Shown here piece by piece: positions 51,071 through 59,299 of a DNA stretch of 64,000 nucleotides. The position numbers and the translations under genes are program-made. The notes beneath the pieces are model-generated. The model did not search any database and was not told where the DNA came from. It saw only the letters and a program-made list of their open reading frames with translations. Positions within the stretch are counted from its first letter, which is position 1; each line of letters begins with the position of its first letter. Source of the DNA: Gemmata massiliana (GTDB taxonomy: Bacteria > Planctomycetota > Planctomycetia > Gemmatales > Gemmataceae); NCBI RefSeq assembly GCF_901538265.1, contig NZ_LR593886.1:6655738-6719737 (forward strand), read 5' to 3'.

Positions 51071-53158
51071 CTACCTGACCGCCAGCCCGTCCAGCCAGAG
51101 GGTGAACGGATCGCCGCCGAAGGAATCCATCCCGATCCCGATCGCTTTCACCTGATTGGGGGCGAACTTGCCCTCGTCCGTAATCTCCCAACCGTTCGTC
51201 GCGGTGAGCGGGATGCGAAGCCGCTGCCACGACCACCGGGCCTCGCTCTCGCCGCCCGAGAGCAGGTTCCGACCCTTCGGTTTGATAACACGCTTCCCCT
51301 CTGGTCCGAACAGCGTCACTACCGGGCCAACGTCCTGCCAACCCGGGAGGTTGGGGTTCCGGTACTTGACCCACACGCGCAACTCGGTCTTCGCCGACCA
51401 GTCCCAGGTCGCGTCCTTCGCTTTCGGGTACACGGCCGTCGCGTAGGCGCCGGGGTACGGGTCCGGCCGGAGCCGCAGCGCGAACCCGCCGGCTACCGCG
51501 TCGCCGTCGTCGGCGAAGTGCATTCGCCCTTTCTTTTCCGGGTCGCCAGCGAACTCGTAGCCCCAGTTCCCGGAGTCGCCCTCCGTGCCGATCTCTTCCT
51601 CTCCCGCGGCCGACACGACCACATCCCGGAACCCGATGTCGGCCAGCGTGCCGTTGTCGACCGTCAGCCCCACGCGATACACGCCCGGCTCGGCGAACGT
51701 GTGTTCGATAGCCGCGCCCGACTTGATGCGCCCCGCCAGATCCCAGCGGAACCCGAGCTTCCCTCCAGCCGGGTCGCGACTGGCCGCGGCGCTGAACCGG
51801 ACCGGCTTGCCAGCCACCGCCCGCGTCGGCCCTTCCAGGTGCGCCGAGGGCGCCCGCGTCACGGCCGGGTCGCCGCGCACTTCCCGCAAGTCGGCCACGT
51901 CTTCAAAGAAGTTGCCCTTGGCGTTCTTCTCGAAGGCGTTGTTGGCCAAGTACACGTCGGTCGCGTACTGGCCGTAAACGCCCCACTCGTTGTCGTGCGA
52001 CCGGTTGTTCTGAACCACCCAGTGCCGGATGCGCCAGTCCTTGCCCTTCGACCCCAAGTCGCCCCGGAACACGATGCCCCCACCGCCGTTGTGGTGGACG
52101 TGGTTACCGTCCAGGACGAAGCGGCTGCCGGGGCCGTTGACGCAGACGATCCCCCCGTGCTTGAAGCCCGGTTCGGGCGCGTGGTGGTACCCCGTGGCCA
52201 GCCCGTTGTGGGCCGCTTCGTTGCCGATCAACCGAGTGTGGTCGCTGCCGCCCAGCCAGAACCCGTAGCTGCCGTGGTTGGCCTTGTTGCGGATGTAGGT
52301 ATTGCCCGGAGACCAGCTCTCGATGCAGTTGTTGTTGGCGTAGCTCGTGTCGTTCTCGACGAACACGTTCCCGCGCGACACCCACCCATTCAGCACGCGG
52401 ATGAAGATCCCGTCGCCGCCGTGGGTGACGTCGTTGCGGTACCAGTAGTTGTCATCGGCCCCCGTTTCGATCAGCACACCGGTGCTGTCGCGTGCGTGGA
52501 CTTCGCCCTTGGCCCGGTCGATGCGAATGCCGTAGGAGAGGTTGTTGTTCAGGAACCGGTTGCGGGACGAGTGCCACAGCTTCGCGCAGACGTTCGAGCA
52601 GTGGGAGAAATCGTTGTCGCTGACGAGGTTGTCGTCACAGTCCGTCAGGTGAAGGCCGTCCCACACCCGGTTCGCGCGGTTCTTCGTGAACGTCGAGTGA
52701 GACACGCGGGTGAGAACGATGCCGCCGCGTGCGGGCAGTTCCCCCCAACCGTGCGCCATGTTGTGATAGTTGTCGGAGAAATCGCACCCCTCGACCCGCA
52801 GCGCGGTCGCCTCGGTAGCCCGTAGCCCGGTCGCGAACCCCTTCGCTTTGAGGTTCTTGATCGTGACGTTCGTGGCGCCCTCGATCCGAACCGCAATCCC
52901 GCCTCCTTCGAGTGATTTCGGGTTCCCCACTTCACCGCCGCCGACCAAAGTGGCCCCGTTGCCATCGATAGTGACGTGCGACGCGGTAACGACGAGCCGG
53001 GCATTGAGGGTCGCGCCCTTATCGAGCGTGATGTCCTTCGTGACGACGATTTCCTTCACCGCGCTCGGCTCTTTAGCCGCGGGCGGGTCGGCAGTCAGGG
53101 GAGAGAGTGAAATCAGCAGTAGCAGTAGGGGCACAGGAATCGTGAGTAAAACACGCAT
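51071..53158 (-). CDS. Secreted parallel beta-helix protein with PKD-like domain
   Basis: 695 residues. Signal peptide (LLTIPVPLLLLLISLSPLTA). Residues about 40-420 are repeated beta-helix rungs of the NosD/pectate-lyase-like type (VTIDGNGATLVGGG, NRANRVWDGLHLTDCDDNLV, NDFSHCSNVCAKLW, NDVTHGGDGIFIRV). A PKD-like domain follows (about 445-535: ASRDPAGGKLGFRWDLAGR, EPGVYRVGLTVDNG), then a C-terminal jelly-roll-like domain (LRVWVKYRNPNLPGW). Likely extracellular polysaccharide binding or cleavage, but no catalytic residues can be assigned. The protein is unusually rich in Asn/His/Asp on the rungs. Confidence 0.85.
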   Translation of the reverse strand: MRVLLTIPVPLLLLLISLSPLTADPPAAKEPSAVKEIVVTKDITLDKGATLNARLVVTASHVTIDGNGATLVGGGEVGNPKSLEGGGIAVRIEGATNVTIKNLKAKGFATGLRATEATALRVEGCDFSDNYHNMAHGWGELPARGGIVLTRVSHSTFTKNRANRVWDGLHLTDCDDNLVSDNDFSHCSNVCAKLWHSSRNRFLNNNLSYGIRIDRAKGEVHARDSTGVLIETGADDNYWYRNDVTHGGDGIFIRVLNGWVSRGNVFVENDTSYANNNCIESWSPGNTYIRNKANHGSYGFWLGGSDHTRLIGNEAAHNGLATGYHHAPEPGFKHGGIVCVNGPGSRFVLDGNHVHHNGGGGIVFRGDLGSKGKDWRIRHWVVQNNRSHDNEWGVYGQYATDVYLANNAFEKNAKGNFFEDVADLREVRGDPAVTRAPSAHLEGPTRAVAGKPVRFSAAASRDPAGGKLGFRWDLAGRIKSGAAIEHTFAEPGVYRVGLTVDNGTLADIGFRDVVVSAAGEEEIGTEGDSGNWGYEFAGDPEKKGRMHFADDGDAVAGGFALRLRPDPYPGAYATAVYPKAKDATWDWSAKTELRVWVKYRNPNLPGWQDVGPVVTLFGPEGKRVIKPKGRNLLSGGESEARWSWQRLRIPLTATNGWEITDEGKFAPNQVKAIGIGMDSFGGDPFTLWLDGLAVR

Positions 53159-53414
53159 CGGACAGGCTCCTCCGAGGTTCGTGTGGGCCGCTCAGCGTTT
53201 AGAGTTGCGATCAGTCGGGTAGGAAGAGTAAACAGTGGGCGAACACGATCACGACGATCGAGTCGGGTGGGAGTGAGGATTACGGGTGCGTTCGGGTGAA
53301 GCAATTGTAGCAACCGCGCCCGAATAAAGCGCCCGGCTGAATCACACGACACTCACTAACGCGCACTTGCACCAGAAGCGGAATCGGTCACGCTAGAAAC
53401 GAGAGAGCCGACCA

Positions 53415-54086
53415 ATGACCGAAGCGGAATGGCTCGCGTGCGAAGACCTAGACAGGAGGCTAACGTTTCTCTGCGGAAAAGAAACACAGCGTAAACTCAG
53501 ATTGTTCGGGATTGCCTGCTGCCGAGGTACTGTCGATGAAATCACTCACCGTAGAAACCAGCCAGCCCTAGCCCTCGCAGAACGGTTCGCCGATGGCTTC
53601 GCGACTCAGAGTGAGCGACGGAAGCAGTACGCCTTACTCACCTCGGACGCCGGCGACTATGCTCCAGATGTGTGCGTGGTGTCAGTGCTCCACCGTCACG
53701 CCTCCTTTGCAGCCCGTGAAGCGTCTTATTGGGCTTTGGTGGTAGCCGGAGTCGTAGCAGATAATCTCGTGCGAACTCAAGATGAACGCCCCCCGGCCAT
53801 ACAGTGGGCACACGCTCAAGAGGCAGCGCGACAAACTGACCTTATCCGCGACATTTTCGGGAATCCCTTCCGCCCCGTGACCTTCTCCCCCGACTGGGGC
53901 ACCTCAACCGCAGTTGCACTCGCGTCCCAGATGTACGAGTCGCGTGACTTCGGCGCGATGCCCATCCTGGCCGACGCGCTTCAAGACGCAGGGTGCGACA
54001 ACACCGATGTGCTCGACCACTGCCGTGATCCCGGACCCCATGTCCGGGGTTGCTGGGTGGTCGACCTCGTACTCGGGAAAGAGTGA
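53415..54086 (+). CDS. MTEAEWLA-family protein, intact plus-strand copy
   Basis: 223 residues: MTEAEWLACEDLDRRLTFLC, RKLRLFGIACCRG, a variable middle with AREASYWALVVAGVVADNLV, and the full C-terminal module (NPFRPVTFSPDWGTSTA, MYESRDFGAMPILADALQDA, GCDNTDVLDHCR, CWVVDLVLGKE). A GAGAG site precedes the ATG. No signal peptide or catalytic motif. The stop lies 33 bases from that of a convergent PEP-CTERM gene, repeating the arrangement at 4182-5577. Function unknown. Confidence 0.87.
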   Translation: MTEAEWLACEDLDRRLTFLCGKETQRKLRLFGIACCRGTVDEITHRRNQPALALAERFADGFATQSERRKQYALLTSDAGDYAPDVCVVSVLHRHASFAAREASYWALVVAGVVADNLVRTQDERPPAIQWAHAQEAARQTDLIRDIFGNPFRPVTFSPDWGTSTAVALASQMYESRDFGAMPILADALQDAGCDNTDVLDHCRDPGPHVRGCWVVDLVLGKE

Positions 54087-54119
54087 CATCGTGCTGGGCA
54101 GTATCTTCGCGCCGCCAGT

Positions 54120-54701
54120 TCACGCGCGGCGAGCGCGGCGGAGCAATCCGAAGGCGGACAACCCAATCCCGGCCAGAACCAGCGTGCTCGGTTCGGGCAC
54201 GCCCGGCGGTGCGGGGACGGGAATCCGCGTCTCGGTGACGTTCGTGTCGGGCTTGTGGTCCTTCGAGCGCATGTTGTGGCCGACGAACACCCCGTCCTCA
54301 CTGGCCCCGGACAGCGACGTGACCCAGAACTCCCCCAATTGGACCCGGCCCGCGGGGATCGTCGGCCCGGTGTACGTCCAAACGAGGTTCTCAACGGTGG
54401 AATCGTCGGGGACGTTGATGTACGGCAGCGACGGCCCGGTCATCGGGGTCGAAAGCGTCCAACCGGCTGGTGCGCCCGAGGCGCCCGAAACGAATCCGTT
54501 GAAGTCGTAGATGGTGAAGTAGTTACCGGCCTGGAGCGCGGTGTCGCTGGGCAGCGTGACGGAGTAAGTCCAACGGAACTTTCCACTTTCCGGAGTGACG
54601 GTCACGGCCACCGGGAGCAAGCCCGCACGAGCGGGGAGAGCGGTGAACGCGGCCAAAACGACTAGCGCGAACCCGAACGCCATAGGGCGAGGGAACAACA
54701 T
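54120..54701 (-). CDS. PEP-CTERM sorting-domain protein (second)
   Basis: 193 residues. Signal peptide (MAFGFALVVLAAFTALPARA) then a beta-rich mature domain (FRWTYSVTLPSDTALQAGNY, FTIYDFNGFVSGASGAPAGW), and the C-terminal sorting signal: VPEPST, hydrophobic helix LVLAGIGLSAFGLL, basic end RRARRA. Expected to be handled by an exosortase and displayed outside the cell. ATG 54701 chosen; a second Met at residue 7 is also possible. Convergent with the MTEAEWLA gene. Confidence 0.9.
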   Translation of the reverse strand: MLFPRPMAFGFALVVLAAFTALPARAGLLPVAVTVTPESGKFRWTYSVTLPSDTALQAGNYFTIYDFNGFVSGASGAPAGWTLSTPMTGPSLPYINVPDDSTVENLVWTYTGPTIPAGRVQLGEFWVTSLSGASEDGVFVGHNMRSKDHKPDTNVTETRIPVPAPPGVPEPSTLVLAGIGLSAFGLLRRARRA

Positions 54702-54913
54702 AAGGTGCCTCTACTTGGGGTGAATGTGCCGAGTTTGGCGCTCGTGTGAAAAAAAATCAACTGCAACTTTGTAGCGCCCGAATACGAGCGGGGTGGGCCG
54801 TGGAGTTGCCCGCGGGTGCGTGGCACCTCAAGAGGAGCTTCTTCTCGGGGCTCGTGAAGTTGTCGGAAGTGTTGTTACGAAGAGGTCACAGAAAGCGCGC
54901 GTCACGGAGCGCG

Positions 54914-56644
54914 TCAATAGGCCGGGCGGAGGACCGGCCCCTCGTCGCTCAACAGTCCGTTGAGGCCCGCGGAGTACAGAACGTGCCGGACGTCACGCGG
55001 CTTCCCGTCCACAGCGACCGTTCGGCTCATCAACCGGACGCCGTGGCTGTAGTCGACGTACTTCTCCCCGTGGACGATGGTGAGCGGCTGGATCGGCTTG
55101 CCGTCCGCCTTGTGCCACCCGTAAATGGCGACCCGGTTCGACTTCTCGGCCAGTCGGTTCGACACCACGACGTCCTTTTTGGTGCCCGCGACCAGCGCGC
55201 CGAGCTTCTGCCCCGCCCGCTGTTCCTCGATGAGCGCGTTGTGCCGGGCGAATGTTGCAGAAGACTCACGGTCCTCGGTCATCGGCTTCGGGTCCAGCTT
55301 CACGGTTGATGCCCGATACACTTCGTCCACCACTTTGCGTGTCGGAAGCGCGCACCCGAATGCGTCCGCGATTCGGGCCGCTGTTTGGGGCGTCAGCGGC
55401 ACGCGCACGAAGTCAGTGTCGCTGCCCACGGCCAGATAGTCCGGCATCACCTCGAAGACCGCCGTGTGCTCTTTGCCCGATGCGTCCTTCGCCTTCACGG
55501 TGACGTTCTGGAACGTGCGGAGGAAGTCCGGGATATTACCGCGGAGCACTTCTTCGGCGATCGCGTCTTCGCGCGCGGCCGGGGTGAGTTGGTCGAGTGT
55601 TTTAAAAAATGCGGCTCCGCCCGGGGCGTTGGGCGGGCGCTTCGGGATGCCGTGGGCGGGCTGACCCCACTTGGTGTACGCGCGCGGGCCACCGAACGTT
55701 CCCCACGCCGGTTTCGCGTCGGGGTCGGTCAGCCCGCGCAACAGCCCGTTCATCTCGCCCACAAGCGCCGTGTGCAGGATCTTGTTCTTCGGGTTCGCGT
55801 GGACGAGAAGCGCGAGCCGGCCGTCCAGCGCAGTACGGGCGGTGACGTCGTCCGCGGTCGTTTCGGCGAACGTCACGTCCGTGGCGAACCGCGTGCGCAT
55901 GCGCCCGGTCGCGCGGAACGTCCCGCCGTCCAGCCCGATCACCTTCTTGCCGTCGAGTTCGATGTTGCGGTCGTCGTAGGCGATCACCACGAGTCGGCGG
56001 GAGCGGGCACCCGTAAGCCACGCGAGCAACTTGTCGCCGTGCTTGTCCGCGTCGGTGTACGAGTAGTTCGCGTCCAAAAACACGATCCGATCGATCCATT
56101 CCGGGATCGCGTCCGCGCTGTCGATCAGCCCGAACAGGAAGCTTCCGCCGCCACTGTGCCCGGCGAGCGTGACCCGCGCGGCGCCGCCCGGCACCCACCC
56201 GCGGAGCGCCTCGACGACCTTCAGCACGCGCGCCGGGCCGTCCCGGTACTTGCGCTTCCACGCGGGCCAGCTCAGCCCGTCCGCCTCGACGCACACGAGC
56301 ACCACGTTCTCGTCTGACACGACTGCGCGGAGCGCCCGCACCTGGGCCGCGACGTGCTGGATGTCGAAGTGCCAGTCGAGTGCCTCGGCCCGGGCGCAGC
56401 CGAGCGTCTGCTCGATGCTGTTGCCGTTGGGCGTGGCATAGATCACCAGCCGGGTCGGTTTCTTGGGGTCGAACCGGGGCGGAGCGTTGGCGAGCGCCCG
56501 GACGCCCTCTGCGACCCACTCCTCGCGCACCCACTCGCCGAACCACGCGCTCGCCCGGAACCCCGGCAGAGGCGGTGTATTCGGCGCGGGAGCCGTGGGT
56601 GCAGAAGCGCCCAGTGCAAGCACGATAGGGAGCAAGTTCAACAT
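54914..56644 (-). CDS. Exported alpha/beta-hydrolase-like protein
   Basis: 576 residues. An N-terminal signal (LNLLPIVLALGASAP) is followed by an alpha/beta-hydrolase-like half with RLVIYATPNGNSIEQTLGC, the nucleophile elbow VTLAGHSGGGSFLFG, and IVFLDANYSYTDADKHGDKL. The C-terminal half (from about residue 330) is not recognised and includes LKDASGKEHTAVF-like strands. No second acid or histidine can be assigned with certainty. Starts at ATG 56644. First upstream neighbour of a row of exported hydrolases on the minus strand. Probably a periplasmic esterase or peptidase; substrate unknown. Confidence 0.7.
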   Translation of the reverse strand: MLNLLPIVLALGASAPTAPAPNTPPLPGFRASAWFGEWVREEWVAEGVRALANAPPRFDPKKPTRLVIYATPNGNSIEQTLGCARAEALDWHFDIQHVAAQVRALRAVVSDENVVLVCVEADGLSWPAWKRKYRDGPARVLKVVEALRGWVPGGAARVTLAGHSGGGSFLFGLIDSADAIPEWIDRIVFLDANYSYTDADKHGDKLLAWLTGARSRRLVVIAYDDRNIELDGKKVIGLDGGTFRATGRMRTRFATDVTFAETTADDVTARTALDGRLALLVHANPKNKILHTALVGEMNGLLRGLTDPDAKPAWGTFGGPRAYTKWGQPAHGIPKRPPNAPGGAAFFKTLDQLTPAAREDAIAEEVLRGNIPDFLRTFQNVTVKAKDASGKEHTAVFEVMPDYLAVGSDTDFVRVPLTPQTAARIADAFGCALPTRKVVDEVYRASTVKLDPKPMTEDRESSATFARHNALIEEQRAGQKLGALVAGTKKDVVVSNRLAEKSNRVAIYGWHKADGKPIQPLTIVHGEKYVDYSHGVRLMSRTVAVDGKPRDVRHVLYSAGLNGLLSDEGPVLRPAY

Positions 56645-56686
56645 GAGGCCGGTTCCGAGAGCCGGGAAGCAGTTCGCGGGCGAACG

Positions 56687-58813
56687 TCACTCCGTGATGC
56701 CCATCTGGTCGAGGATGAACGCGGTCGTGTACGCCACGTCCTTGAGCGCGTCGTACCGGCCGCTCGCCCCGCCGTGCCCGCCCACCATCCGGCACCGGAA
56801 CACCACCGGGTTACTGTCGGTCTTCAGCGCCCGAACCTTGGCGGTGTACTTCGCGGGTTCGTGGAACAGCACTTGGCTGTCGTTCAGGCTCGTTTCGATC
56901 AGCATCGCGGGGTAGCTCTTCTTCGCGAGGTTCGTGTACGGACAGTACGTCCGCATGTACTCGAATTCCTCGCGCTTCTTCGGATTGCCCCACTCCAGAA
57001 ACTCCTGCACGGTCAGCGGCAGGGACTCGTCGAGCATCGTGTTGATGACGTCCACGAACGGTACCTGGAGCACCGCCGCCTTGCACAGGTCCGGGCGCAG
57101 GTTCACCGTCGCGCCCACGAGCAGCCCGCCGGCGCTGCCGCCCTGGATCACGAGGCGCTCGCGTGCGCCGTACTTCTGCTCCACGAGGAAGTCCGCGCAC
57201 GCGATGAAGTCGGTGAACGTGTTCACCTTCTTCAGCATCTTGCCGTCCTCGTACCACTGCCGGCCCATGTCCGCCCCGCCGCGGATGTGCCCCTGCGCGA
57301 ACACGACCCCGCGGTCCAGGAGGCTCAGCCGCGTGGCGCTGAACCCCACGTTCGCGCTGGCCCCGTAGCTGCCGTAGCCGTACAGGAGCACCGGCGCGGT
57401 GCCGTCGCGCTTCAGCCCCTTCTTGTACACGATGGAGAGGGGCACCTTGGTGCCGTCCTTCGCGGTCGCGAGCACCCACTCGGAGGCGTACCGCGCCGGG
57501 TCGTAGCCCGCCGGGATCTCCTGCTGTTTGAGGAGCTTCCGCTCCTTCGTCGCCAGATCGAACGAGTACACCGACGCGGGCGTCACCAGCGACGTGTAGC
57601 TGAGCTGGATCGTCGTGGTGTCGAACTCCGGGTTCCGGCCGGGCGTCGCCGAGAACACCGGCTCCGGGAACTCGATCCGGTACGACGTGCCGTCCGCGAA
57701 GCGGTGGACCCGGATCTGCGTGACGCCGCCCTCGCGCTCGGAGATTACCGCGAACTCTTTGAACAGGCTCAGCCCCTGAATCAGTACGGCGCCCGAGTGC
57801 GGCCGGAACTCCTTCCACTTCTTCGGGTCGGTGTCGCGGACCGGGCAGGTGACGAGCTTGAAGTTGGTCGCGCGGTCACGGTTGGTGCGAATGTAGAACA
57901 GCCCGTCGCGGTGGTCCGCGGTGTACTCGTGCCCGGTCTCGCGCGAGAGCAGCGTCGTCCAGGTGCCCGCGGGGTCATCGGCCGCGAGGAACCGCTGCTC
58001 CGTGGTGGTCGAACTGGCGGACGCGGAGGTCAGGTACTTGCCATCGCGGGTGCGGGCGACGCCGAGCCGGAACAGTTCGTCCTTCTCCTCGTACACCAGC
58101 ACGTCCTTTTCGCGCACCGCGCCCACGTCGTGGCGCCACAACTTGTGCGGGCGCTTAGCCGAGTCTTCGGTGATGTAGAACAGCGTTTTCCCGTCCGCGG
58201 CCCAAGCCACAGACGCGGCTTTCACGAACCGGTTATCGAGCGTCGTGCCGGTTGTCAGATCCTTGACGCTAAGCATGTACTCGCGGAATCCGGTGGTGTC
58301 CGTGAGAACAGCGATCCGCGCCCCATCATCCGACACGCTCGCGACCCGCGCCGACATGAACTTCTCGCCCTTCGCGAGTTCGTTCACATCGAGGATCACC
58401 TCTTCCGGCGCGTCGAGGGTGCCCTTCTTGCGGCAGTAGGTCGGGTACTGTTTGCCCTCCGCGGTCTTCGAGTAGTACCAGTACCCGCCCTCGTGGTACG
58501 GGACACTCAGGTCGGTCTGTTTGGTGCGCGACAGGTACTCCTTGTACAGCGTGTCCTGGAGCTTGAGCGTGGGCTTCATGACCGCTTCGGCGTAGGCGTT
58601 CTCGGCTTCGAGGTACGCGATAGTTTCCGGACTCTTCTTGTCCTTGAGCCATGCGTAGTCGTCGACCAGCGTGGCCCCGTGGAGCCGGAGTTCGGTCGAC
58701 ACCTTTTTGGCGACGGGCGGTACGGAGACGGTCGGATCGATGGCCGCGACCGCACCACACAAGGTCAGCACGGCAACGGAGCCGAGCGCGAAGAAGCGCA
58801 ACGAAATGGGCAT
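56687..58813 (-). CDS. Prolyl oligopeptidase family protein (S9A, oligopeptidase B-like)
   Basis: 708 residues. A signal peptide (SLRFFALGSVAVLTLCGAVA) leads to the family's start PPVAKKVSTELRLHGATLVD and DYAWLKDKKSPETIAYLEAE, the beta-propeller (about 70-400), and the catalytic domain with Ser in VIQGGSAGGLLVGATVNLRP, Asp in ETSLNDSQVLFHEP and His in MVGGHGGASGRYD. It cleaves short peptides after Pro or after basic residues; LYGYGSYGAS and ARLQ-type sequences fit the S9A group. ATG 58813 with GGAGAG; the frame is open far upstream, but that part is not family sequence. Exported. Confidence 0.93.
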   Translation of the reverse strand: MPISLRFFALGSVAVLTLCGAVAAIDPTVSVPPVAKKVSTELRLHGATLVDDYAWLKDKKSPETIAYLEAENAYAEAVMKPTLKLQDTLYKEYLSRTKQTDLSVPYHEGGYWYYSKTAEGKQYPTYCRKKGTLDAPEEVILDVNELAKGEKFMSARVASVSDDGARIAVLTDTTGFREYMLSVKDLTTGTTLDNRFVKAASVAWAADGKTLFYITEDSAKRPHKLWRHDVGAVREKDVLVYEEKDELFRLGVARTRDGKYLTSASASSTTTEQRFLAADDPAGTWTTLLSRETGHEYTADHRDGLFYIRTNRDRATNFKLVTCPVRDTDPKKWKEFRPHSGAVLIQGLSLFKEFAVISEREGGVTQIRVHRFADGTSYRIEFPEPVFSATPGRNPEFDTTTIQLSYTSLVTPASVYSFDLATKERKLLKQQEIPAGYDPARYASEWVLATAKDGTKVPLSIVYKKGLKRDGTAPVLLYGYGSYGASANVGFSATRLSLLDRGVVFAQGHIRGGADMGRQWYEDGKMLKKVNTFTDFIACADFLVEQKYGARERLVIQGGSAGGLLVGATVNLRPDLCKAAVLQVPFVDVINTMLDESLPLTVQEFLEWGNPKKREEFEYMRTYCPYTNLAKKSYPAMLIETSLNDSQVLFHEPAKYTAKVRALKTDSNPVVFRCRMVGGHGGASGRYDALKDVAYTTAFILDQMGITE

Positions 58814-58892
58814 AGTGCTCTCCGAATTGGATCGTTCATTGTGCCCGCACGAAGTGCGCCGGTCCAGAGGGGAACCGGCGCACCCCGCGCGC

Positions 58893-59183
58893 TTACAGCA
58901 GCCCCGCGTCCGCACCCGTTCCGAGCAAGTGGCCGGTGGAATAGACGAGCCGCGCTTCGGGGTGAGCGGTCGTCGGGTACTCGCCGAGCCACGAATTGAC
59001 TGCGGGCCAGGCCCCGCCCCATTGCTCGGACAACGTCCGTAACTCGTCCCGCCCGACCGGATCAAGCCCGCGCAAGAAATCGTGGATCGGGTCATCGACC
59101 TGGAGCAGCCCGAACCGCTCGGCGGGTCCGGCCAGCCAACTCAACTCGGACGGCAACTTCGACCAGTCTAACGGGTCGGCCAT
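58893..59183 (-). CDS. Small protein of unknown function (96 aa)
   Basis: 96 residues starting MADPLDWSKLPSELSWLAGP with GGAGG seven bases before the ATG. Rich in Trp, Leu and acidic residues (DDPIHDFLRGLDPVGRDELR, WGGAWPAVNSWLGEYPTTAH); probably a compact all-helical soluble protein. No cysteines or membrane segment. It sits between two exported peptidases on the same strand, spaced 79 and 116 bases from them. Family not recognised. Confidence 0.7.
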   Translation of the reverse strand: MADPLDWSKLPSELSWLAGPAERFGLLQVDDPIHDFLRGLDPVGRDELRTLSEQWGGAWPAVNSWLGEYPTTAHPEARLVYSTGHLLGTGADAGLL

Positions 59184-59299
59184 GACAAGCCTCCGTTACC
59201 CAGCGCACCGCCTGTGCTCCCCGGTGCGCGCCAATGCTGTGATACGGTCGGACTCGGTCGGGGAGAGTCGACCGGGCCGATCCGTGCGGCGAAATCGCT

